Shown here piece by piece: positions 7,934 to 14,214 of a DNA stretch of 30,570 nucleotides. A model generated the notes under the pieces. That model searched no databases and was not told the origin of the DNA. It saw only the letters and a list, made by a program, of their open reading frames with translations. The DNA comes from a virus. Location: positions 1 through 30,570 of IMG/VR virus record IMGVR_UViG_3300042691_007090; one strand, given 5' to 3'. Numbering within the stretch: position 1 is the stretch's first letter; each line of letters starts with the position of its first letter. The position numbers and the translations under genes are program-made.

Positions 7934-7957
7934 GGCCGTTGAAAGACGGCCTTTATT
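7934..7957 (+). terminator. Hairpin with U-rich tail before the scaffold gene
   Basis: A 6-bp GC-rich stem GGCCGT/ACGGCC (7934-7939 with 7946-7951) encloses TGAAAG and is followed by TTTATTT. It sits between the 66-aa gene and the scaffold. The imperfect U-run suggests a weak terminator that lets part of the transcription through. It could also be a processing or stability element. Confidence 0.5.
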
Positions 7958-7970
7958 TGGAGAGCAAAAA

Positions 7971-8861
7971 GTGGAAGAAAACCAACTGTCTTCGGAAGAA
8001 GTGCAAAACTTGTGGGATGAAGAGGCGTCAAAATTAAATGCCGACGGTGATACGTTCGCATCTGATTCTTTAGCCGCTGCGCCGGAAACGCCGCAGGACC
8101 TTGATCTTGAGCAAGCGCAAACCGAACCCGAACAGCCGGAAGATCCCTTAGCTGGGCTATCCCTGACGGTCCGTGCCAAGCTGGCACAGATTGATGATTT
8201 AGCACAGGCAAATGCTCAACTGCTGCACCATGTCAAAACGACTGAGGGTCGCGTGGCAGCGATGCAAAGAGAAGCTCAGCAGGCACGTCAAGCAGCAATG
8301 CAAGAAGCGCCTACGCAGACAGCTATCAGCAGCGCAGCCAAGAACCCGGAGAAGTGGGAGCAGCTCAAGCAAGATTTCCCGGAGTGGGCCGGGGCGATGG
8401 AGGAATACGTCACATCCAAAATTGGAGTGCCTTCTCAGCAACAAAGTTTGTCACCGGAAGCGGTGGCTCAGTTTGTACAGCAGGAAGTTGCTAACACCAA
8501 GGCTGAGATGGGTCGCCTCATGGAAGAAGCACGAATCGAAGGTAAGTACGAAAACTGGCGCGAGACGATCAACACGACCGAATTCGCGCAATGGTTTACT
8601 GTACAAAACCCGCAGACCAGAGCTTTGGCCGACAGCCCTATTGCCAGAGACGCGATCAAGATGTTGGATTTATTTTCAACAGCTCAAACGCGATCAGCCG
8701 GTGACATCAAGCAAGAGCGCGGAGCACGTCTCGCTGCCGCCGCGACAACTCGAACTGGCCAGACACCGCCGCCTAAAACACTTGGCGACATGTCACCAGC
8801 GGAACTGTGGAACTATGAAGCCAAGAAACGCGAGCGAGAGCTCAAAGAACGCGGCTATTAA
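7971..8861 (+). CDS. Capsid scaffolding protein
   Basis: A GTG start at 7971 follows GGAG (7959-7962, about 8 nt). The 296-residue protein is acidic at its N-terminus (Glu/Asp/Gln/Pro-rich to residue 65). It then becomes a long Gln/Ala/Glu helix (about 68-110) and ends in a basic, charged C-terminus (LWNYEAKKRERELKERG). This is the usual scaffold plan: acidic, largely helical, with a basic C-terminal helix that binds the capsid shell. Its place immediately upstream of the major capsid gene supports a role in procapsid assembly. No protease domain is visible, so it would be released or recycled and not self-cleaved (inference). Confidence 0.8.
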   Translation: MEENQLSSEEVQNLWDEEASKLNADGDTFASDSLAAAPETPQDLDLEQAQTEPEQPEDPLAGLSLTVRAKLAQIDDLAQANAQLLHHVKTTEGRVAAMQREAQQARQAAMQEAPTQTAISSAAKNPEKWEQLKQDFPEWAGAMEEYVTSKIGVPSQQQSLSPEAVAQFVQQEVANTKAEMGRLMEEARIEGKYENWRETINTTEFAQWFTVQNPQTRALADSPIARDAIKMLDLFSTAQTRSAGDIKQERGARLAAAATTRTGQTPPPKTLGDMSPAELWNYEAKKRERELKERGY

Positions 8862-8889
8862 ATCAATTTTCAGAAAAGGAAACTAGACC

Positions 8890-9948
8890 ATGTCTATTCA
8901 AAATTACGGCACCGTAGCATCGCGAAATCTAATCCGCGCCGCCCAAGGTATGCTTGAACACGCACAGCCCATCACTGTTTTGGGCGACTTCGGTACTCAA
9001 CGTGAGATGCCACAGAACTCGACAGACACCTTGGTGTTCCGTCGTACTCTGCCTTTCGGCGCATCTACCGCAGGTACAACAATCGAGAACTCTTCTCGCT
9101 ACGTTGGCACTCCTGACATCACCGCTTCCAACTTCGTGTTGGCTGAAGGTGTGACACCCAACGCAAACACGATCTCTTTCCAAGACGTGTCTGTTCAGTT
9201 GCAACAATATGGCGTGCTGTTCAAGTACTCCAGCAAAGTTGAGCAGCTGTACGAAGATGACATCCCCGGCGAAATGGTCAAGCTCACAGGCGAGACTTTG
9301 GCTGAGGTGATGGAGATGGTTCGTTACGGTGTGCTGAAAGCCGGTTCTACTGTGATCTATGCAAACGGTTCTAGCCGCTCTGCAATCAACACAGCAATCA
9401 GCTTGAACGCAATTCGTAAAGCAGCTCGTACGCTTGAGTCCAACCGTTCACGCCGTGTGACCAGCCGTCTGGCTCCCGGTGTCAACTTCGGCACTCGCGC
9501 TGTGCAGCCCGCATACGTTATCTTCTGCCACACTGACGCTGTCAGCGACATCCGTAACTTGCCCGGCTTCACCCGTGTGGAAGAGTACGGTTCATTCAAG
9601 CCAATCCATGACCGCGAAATCGGCGCTTGCGAAGACTTCCGTTTCATCAGCTCACCCCTGTTGAAATCCTTTGCTGCTGCTGGTTCTGCAACCTTGAACG
9701 GCATGTTGTCTGTTGGCGCTGCTAACGTTGACGTGTATCCCTTCATCATCATCGGTGAAGACTGCTGGGGCCAAGTCGCTCTTAAGGGCATGTCTGCCAT
9801 CAAGCCTGTGGTCCTCAAAGCCTCACAGACCAACCACGCCAACCCATTGGGCCAATTCGGCTACGTGGGTGCTTCTACATGGTTCGCGACTGTGCGTCTC
9901 AACGACGCCTTCATGGCCCGTATCGAAGCCGGTGTGACCGCTCTGTAA
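8890..9948 (+). CDS. Major capsid protein, N4-gp56 family
   Basis: This 352-residue protein begins at ATG 8890 with AAGGAAA upstream. It reads as an HK97-fold capsid of the N4 gp56 type. The N-terminal arm contains YGTVASRNLIRAAQGMLEHA; the block FRRTLPFGAS follows. The helix KLTGETLAEVMEMVRYGVLKAG precedes an Ile/Asn-rich spine, and the characteristic FCHTDAVSDIRNLPGFTRVEEYG and KPIHDREIGACEDFRFISSP come next. The C-terminus VGASTWFATVRLNDAFMARIE is typical. It forms the icosahedral shell. Expression is expected to be the highest in the window, and a GNRA-capped hairpin lies just past its stop. Confidence 0.93.
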   Translation: MSIQNYGTVASRNLIRAAQGMLEHAQPITVLGDFGTQREMPQNSTDTLVFRRTLPFGASTAGTTIENSSRYVGTPDITASNFVLAEGVTPNANTISFQDVSVQLQQYGVLFKYSSKVEQLYEDDIPGEMVKLTGETLAEVMEMVRYGVLKAGSTVIYANGSSRSAINTAISLNAIRKAARTLESNRSRRVTSRLAPGVNFGTRAVQPAYVIFCHTDAVSDIRNLPGFTRVEEYGSFKPIHDREIGACEDFRFISSPLLKSFAAAGSATLNGMLSVGAANVDVYPFIIIGEDCWGQVALKGMSAIKPVVLKASQTNHANPLGQFGYVGASTWFATVRLNDAFMARIEAGVTAL

Positions 9949-9955
9949 TGGACTA

Positions 9956-9975
9956 GCTGGGACGCAAGTCCCAGC
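9956..9975 (+). promoter_or_regulatory. GNRA-capped perfect hairpin after the capsid gene
   Basis: An 8-bp perfect stem GCTGGGAC/GTCCCAGC (9956-9963 with 9968-9975) is closed by a GCAA tetraloop, 8 nt past the capsid stop. The following bases (GTCTTAACTT) lack a proper U-run. This fits an mRNA-stabilising or processing hairpin, or a weak terminator that lowers transcription of the downstream genes relative to the capsid gene. Confidence 0.7.
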
Positions 9976-9998
9976 GTCTTAACTTAAAGGACACTACC

Positions 9999-10469
9999 AT
10001 GCAATCAAACTACTGGAAACTTCTAAACGAAGACCGTTTGAACGATGTATCCGCGCTGTCTGTTACGGCTCCCATCTTGGGTCCCGTTGCAAACGCTACG
10101 CTTGCTGCTGCGTCATCACTGACGGCGGCGGACAGCGGTGAGACATATTTCTTGTCTTCGGCTACTGAATTCGCAACTACTCTGCCCTTGCCTGCTGCGG
10201 GTTTGACATACACCTTCATTGTGGCTGCGGCACCTTCTGGCGCCAGCTACACGATCGTGACCAACGGCAGTGCCAACATCATTAAGGGCCAAGCGTATCC
10301 CGCTTCTGGCGCCGCTGGTGATACAGGCACAGCCGATGACACCATCTCTTTTGTAGATGGCTCGTCAGTTGCAGGCGATCGCGTAACTGTCATCAGTGAC
10401 GGTACAAGCTGGTTTGCTTATGCGCATTGCGCCGTGGCTGCTGGCGTGACTTTCACAACAGCTTCTTAA
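9999..10469 (+). CDS. Probable capsid decoration/structural protein
   Basis: ATG 9999 follows AAAGGACA. The 156-residue product has a helical N-terminus (YWKLLNEDRLNDVSAL), then an Ala/Ser/Thr-rich beta protein: ADSGETYFLSS, TTLPLPAAGLTYTFIV, YTIVTNGSANIIKG, GTADDTISFVDGSSVAGDRV and ISDGTSWFAYAH. The order 'tLP.p.aGl.ftfv... yTI.t.g.nii.G... DTi.f.....GD...i.sDGt.W' is shared by many phage proteins beside capsid genes. A decoration or virion surface role is the best inference; none is proven here. Confidence 0.7.
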   Translation: MQSNYWKLLNEDRLNDVSALSVTAPILGPVANATLAAASSLTAADSGETYFLSSATEFATTLPLPAAGLTYTFIVAAAPSGASYTIVTNGSANIIKGQAYPASGAAGDTGTADDTISFVDGSSVAGDRVTVISDGTSWFAYAHCAVAAGVTFTTAS

Positions 10470-10495
10470 TAATCTTTTTCCTAAAGGAATAAATC

Positions 10496-10933
10496 ATGTC
10501 ATACAACATCGAACAAGCCAATAGTGGCTATCTCTCGCTGACCGCTGCCGGCCTAGCCGAAGGCACAAACGCCAACACTTTTAAGACTACAAACACCTTG
10601 ACTTACACAAGCAATGGTATTTTTAAGTCTAAGGCTGCTACTGACAACTTGACCTTTACGGCCGGCACAGCTCTGGGTAATTCTCAGGCTTGCTTGTTTG
10701 CGGTGTGGATCACATCTGGCGGCACGGTATCGACCACACAAGGTCCTATCGTTGCTGCTGACGATCCATGTCCAGTGCCCGGCCAAGTTACAGCCGGTAC
10801 AACTTTGGTCGGTTTGATCAAAGTAGTTACCAGCTCTTCTGCTACCTTTACTCCCGGCTCGACTGACCTCAGCGCTACCGGTATCACTGATACCTTTAGC
10901 GACTGCATGGACATGCCCGGTAGCGCCCAGTAA
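10496..10933 (+). CDS. Capsid-region beta-rich protein of unknown function
   Basis: ATG 10496 follows AAAGGAATA. The 145-residue product is Thr/Ser/Gly-rich, beta-strand dominated and without a membrane segment. Visible parts include YLSLTAAGLAEGTNANTF, LTYTSNGIFKSKAATDNLTF, ACLFAVWITSGGTV and VGLIKVVTSSSATFTPGST. Proteins of this style commonly sit directly after decoration proteins in environmental phages. I know no established role. It is followed by the strong terminator at 10962, so it closes the capsid transcription unit. Confidence 0.65.
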   Translation: MSYNIEQANSGYLSLTAAGLAEGTNANTFKTTNTLTYTSNGIFKSKAATDNLTFTAGTALGNSQACLFAVWITSGGTVSTTQGPIVAADDPCPVPGQVTAGTTLVGLIKVVTSSSATFTPGSTDLSATGITDTFSDCMDMPGSAQ

Positions 10934-10945
10934 GTTGCCATCTCT

Positions 10946-11020
10946 CCTAACGGAGGGTTTTGCAGGTTGCCTTCGGGCAACCTGCTTTTTGGCAAACCGA
11001 TTTTTTTAAACCTAACGGAG
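10946..11020 (+). repeat. 10-bp direct repeats (CCTAACGGAG) flanking a terminator
   Basis: CCTAACGGAG occurs at 10946-10955 and again at 11011-11020, on either side of the hairpin at 10962-10990. The second copy supplies the ribosome-binding site for the 11029 gene. The first has the same GGAG but is followed by no start codon, so it looks like a relic or a duplicated leader. Confidence 0.75.
10962..10990 (+). terminator. Strong intrinsic terminator after the capsid block
   Basis: A perfect 10-bp stem GCAGGTTGCC/GGCAACCTGC (10962-10971 with 10976-10985) is closed by a TTCG tetraloop and followed by TTTTT. This is the clearest terminator in the window and separates the capsid genes from the neck/tail genes. 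No promoter is obvious between it and 11029, so tail genes must depend on read-through, antitermination or an unrecognised promoter. Confidence 0.93.
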
Positions 11021-11028
11021 AATAGAAG

Positions 11029-11451
11029 ATGGCAAAAAAAGAAGTAGTCGCAGGCATCGAGATCCTAGACGACACACCAACAATCGATCCAGTTTCCCAA
11101 GTTGCGGATCTTCGTGAGCTTGCAGCAAGCGAAGCATTCATGAACGAGATGGTTGAAGTTATGGTGCATTCCAGCACCGACGAAAACCAAGCTCCTCACG
11201 TAATCCTCAATTGCAACGGAACCAACCAGCCTATCCTGCGCGGCGTGCCAACACGCGTTCGCCGCAAGTACGTTGAGATCTTGGCACGTATGAAGGAAAC
11301 TAAATACAGCCAAGTAACTCGCAACCCAGCAGCGCCTGATCAGATCGACATGATCGCGCGCCATGGCTTGGCCTATCCTTTTGAAATGCTGAGCGACGAG
11401 AATCCTCGTGGCCGCGCATGGCTTCAAAACGTATTGGCTGAACCCGCTTAA
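11029..11451 (+). CDS. Conserved phage protein of unknown function (140 aa)
   Basis: ATG 11029 has CGGAG upstream. The 140-residue protein contains VILNCNGTNQPILRGVPTRVRRKYVEILARMKETKY and a C-terminal AYPFEMLSDENPRGRAWLQNVL. The pairing of 'G.nQpi.RG.p..v.rkyve.Lar' with 'yPFev..D.NPrG..Wl' recurs in podovirus genomes between capsid and adaptor genes. Location suggests a virion or neck-assembly protein. No catalytic motif, signal or membrane segment is visible. Confidence 0.7.
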   Translation: MAKKEVVAGIEILDDTPTIDPVSQVADLRELAASEAFMNEMVEVMVHSSTDENQAPHVILNCNGTNQPILRGVPTRVRRKYVEILARMKETKYSQVTRNPAAPDQIDMIARHGLAYPFEMLSDENPRGRAWLQNVLAEPA

Positions 11452-11466
11452 ACACAGGGCGACCCA

Positions 11467-12159
11467 GTGAACTATCTCCAGCTTATCAACCGATTGCGTG
11501 TGGAGTGCGGCGTCTCTGGCGCCAGCACGCCGCTGATCACCGTCACTGGTTTGACCGGCGAGTCCTACCGGATGGCAAGTTGGATCAATAGTGCTTGGGT
11601 CGATGTGCAAACGGCCAAGGAAGATTGGCAGTGGATGCGTAATCCAGTGGAATTTAACACGGTTACGCAACAGCAAATTTACACCCCCACCCAAGCCGGT
11701 GTGGGGTCTACTTTTGGAAACTGGAAACGTGATAGCTGGCGCGCTTCGTCTGTAGGACAAAACTACAAAGACGAGCAGCTGATGAACTACATGGACTACA
11801 CGACGTTCCGCAACCTGTACATGTACGGGAATATGCGCACAACGTACGCGCGCCCTGTGGTTGTCACGGTTGACCCAGATAAGAACTTGGGTTTTGGCTC
11901 AATACCGGACCAGCCTTACGTCATTGTGGGTGAGTACTATGTTCAGCCAACAGAGTTTGCATTGGCCACTGATGCGCCGCCTACTGTGTTTCCTGACCGC
12001 TTTCAGATGATGATTGTTTACAGGGCCATGATGTTCTATGGCGGCTATGAATCAGCGCCGGAAGTCTATCAACGTGGTGAATTTGAATTTAAGAGGTTGA
12101 TGAACCGATTGGACATCGACCAACTGCCAACAGTTGTCAGCGGCCCGCCGCTTGCATAA
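11467..12159 (+). CDS. Head-to-tail adaptor protein
   Basis: A GTG start at 11467 gives 230 residues. The N-terminus NYLQLINRLRVECGVSG and RMASWINSAWVDVQTAKEDWQWMRNP fits phage adaptor/tail-tubular-A-type proteins. These are mostly helical, start with a helix like 'LinrlR.e.G..g', and carry the W.W motif. Later FPDRFQMMIVYRAMMFYGGYESAPEVYQRGEFEFKRLMNRL is a C-terminal helical bundle. Such proteins form a ring under the portal and receive the nozzle. The following gene looks like that nozzle. The ribosome-binding site (CAGGG) is weak, so coupling to the upstream gene is likely. Confidence 0.75.
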   Translation: MNYLQLINRLRVECGVSGASTPLITVTGLTGESYRMASWINSAWVDVQTAKEDWQWMRNPVEFNTVTQQQIYTPTQAGVGSTFGNWKRDSWRASSVGQNYKDEQLMNYMDYTTFRNLYMYGNMRTTYARPVVVTVDPDKNLGFGSIPDQPYVIVGEYYVQPTEFALATDAPPTVFPDRFQMMIVYRAMMFYGGYESAPEVYQRGEFEFKRLMNRLDIDQLPTVVSGPPLA

Positions 12160-12168
12160 GGCGCACAA

Positions 12169-14214
12169 ATGCAGCTGACCACGCCCAAAGTTAACTACGA
12201 TCTAATTCGCCTTGGTGGCGGTTTGGATCAGGTAACTCCTACGCTTTCTTTGCCTCCGGGTGTTGCCCGTCGAGCTGCTAATTTTGAGTGTTCAATTACA
12301 GGCGGCTACACCCGTATTGCTGGCTATGAGCGTTTTGACGGCAGGCCCAGCCCGTCCGCTGCCAACTACAACATTTTAGTTTTGACGTTTACGGCCACGG
12401 TTACTGTTGGTCAAACAGTTACCGGCAGTGTGTCGGGGGCAACCGGTCGCGTCATTGTGGTGAATACGGCCTCTTTGGTTATTACCCGAGAGACCGGAAC
12501 CTTTGCTGCCGGAGATGTTTTAAACAATGGCTCTGGTTTTGTGGGCACTATTACATCGGTAGAAGGTGTGGCGGCCGATGGTCTGCTTGACGCCCAATAC
12601 CAAAACCTTGCGGCCGACAACTACCGCGCTGACATTACTGTTGTGCCCGGATCAGGGTCTGTTCTTGGCGTAGCCTATTACAACGGCACGGTTTACGCAT
12701 GGCGCAATAACGCAGGCGGCACTGCTGCCGTGATGCACAAATCAACCAGCGCAGGCTGGGTTGCTATTACGCTTGGCAAAGAGTTGAGCTTTGGCACGGG
12801 TACAGCTGCAATCGTAGATGGGAACACGGTCACGGGAGCCACCAGCGGCGCAACCGGCGTAGTGGCTAGGGTTGTATTGCAGTCGGGCACTTTTGCTTCG
12901 GGCAATGCGGCTGGCCGGCTTATTCTTTCATCTTCTACTGGCGTTTTTACAAATGGTGAAAATCTTACAGTTGCGGCAGCGGTAAAAGCCATAGCGGGTG
13001 GTGCGGCCACACAAATCACGCTTACAACGGGCGGCCGTTATGAGACCGTGGTTGCCAACTTTGGCGGCGGTACGGCCAACTACAAGCTCTACGGATGTGA
13101 CGGTGTTAACCGAGCATTTGAGTTTGATGGCACGACCTTTGTTCCTATTGTCACCGGCATGACCGTGGACACGCCTTCACATATTTGCTTTCACAAACAA
13201 CATTTGTTTTTGAGCTTTAACGCTTCTGTGCAATTTTCAGCCCTTGGTTTTCCTTACCAGTGGACCCCCTTGCTGGGCGCCGGCGAGATTGCGATGAACG
13301 CGGAAGTTACCAACTTGCTGGTGTTGCCGGGCGACCAGTCAAGTGGCGCTCTAGGCGTTTACACCCGCAGCGATACATCGGTGCTGTACGGCACAAGTTC
13401 AGCTAACTTCAGCTTATCGACATTTAACTCCGGCACCGGGGCTTTCCCTTACACCGCGCAAAACATGGACCAAGCCTATGTGCTTGACGATCGCGGCATC
13501 ATGAGCTTGGGAACGTCTTTGAACTTTGGTAACTTCGTGCCAGCGGCGTTGACCATGAACATCCCTAAATTTATCGAGCAACACCGTGGGCTGTCTGTTG
13601 GCAGTACGGTCAACCGAGACAAGGGCCAGTACCGTGTGTTCTTTTCAGATGGATCAGCCCTTTACCTGACAATCCTAAACGGCCGGGTCTTGGGCAGCAT
13701 GCCGATGCAGTTTCAGCACAACATCAACTGTGCAATCGACAGCGAAGCGCCTACCGGTGGCACGGTCCAATTCTTCGGTTCAACCAACGGCTACGTGTAT
13801 CAAATGGATTTGGGCACGAGCTTTGACGGGGAGCAGATTCCGGCCAACATGAACTTGGTCTATAACTCTATAAAATCGCCACGAATTTTGAAACGGTATC
13901 GCAAAGCTGCCGTAGAATTGTCAGGGGATTCCTACGCCGAAATTCAGTTTGGCTATGACCTTGGCTACCGTACAACAGCATTGACTCAGGCCGAAGACGC
14001 TTCATACCAAAACGATTTGCGTTCTAGCTACTGGGATGAAATGGTTTGGGACAATTTTGTGTGGGACGGGTCTGACATATCTCCGTCTGAGATTGAAGTT
14101 TCGGGAACTGCTGAAAACATAGCTATCCGCATTTCTTCAAACTCTGACCTTTTTTCGTCTTTCACGGTGAATAACATCATCGTGCACTACACCTTACGTC
14201 GAGGACTCCGATGA
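12169..14214 (+). CDS. Tail nozzle/stabilisation-type protein with two inserted repeat modules
   Basis: This 681-residue protein lies directly after the adaptor. Its opening (YDLIRLGGGLDQVTPTLSLPPGVARRAANFECS, with GYTRIAGYERFDGRPS) is the usual start of beta-propeller tail nozzle proteins. Late blocks such as YKLYGCDGVNRAFEFDG, GALGVYTRSDTSVLYG and WDEMVWDNFVWDG support this. Two SGATG-containing modules at about residues 74-132 and 213-268 interrupt the expected core. It would extend the tail channel below the adaptor. The stop overlaps the tail fibre start (ATGA), so nozzle and fibre are co-translated. Confidence 0.75.
   Translation: MQLTTPKVNYDLIRLGGGLDQVTPTLSLPPGVARRAANFECSITGGYTRIAGYERFDGRPSPSAANYNILVLTFTATVTVGQTVTGSVSGATGRVIVVNTASLVITRETGTFAAGDVLNNGSGFVGTITSVEGVAADGLLDAQYQNLAADNYRADITVVPGSGSVLGVAYYNGTVYAWRNNAGGTAAVMHKSTSAGWVAITLGKELSFGTGTAAIVDGNTVTGATSGATGVVARVVLQSGTFASGNAAGRLILSSSTGVFTNGENLTVAAAVKAIAGGAATQITLTTGGRYETVVANFGGGTANYKLYGCDGVNRAFEFDGTTFVPIVTGMTVDTPSHICFHKQHLFLSFNASVQFSALGFPYQWTPLLGAGEIAMNAEVTNLLVLPGDQSSGALGVYTRSDTSVLYGTSSANFSLSTFNSGTGAFPYTAQNMDQAYVLDDRGIMSLGTSLNFGNFVPAALTMNIPKFIEQHRGLSVGSTVNRDKGQYRVFFSDGSALYLTILNGRVLGSMPMQFQHNINCAIDSEAPTGGTVQFFGSTNGYVYQMDLGTSFDGEQIPANMNLVYNSIKSPRILKRYRKAAVELSGDSYAEIQFGYDLGYRTTALTQAEDASYQNDLRSSYWDEMVWDNFVWDGSDISPSEIEVSGTAENIAIRISSNSDLFSSFTVNNIIVHYTLRRGLR

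Noticed and set aside
8212-8886. 224-codon + strand frame inside the scaffold gene
   Set aside because: It is out of frame within a well-supported scaffold, with Arg/Ser-rich shadow composition and no suitable start site.
8890-9948. N4-like virion RNA polymerase phage inferred from the capsid
   Set aside because: N4-gp56-type capsids occur in many phages without N4 polymerase; no RNA polymerase gene is in the window, so this was not claimed.
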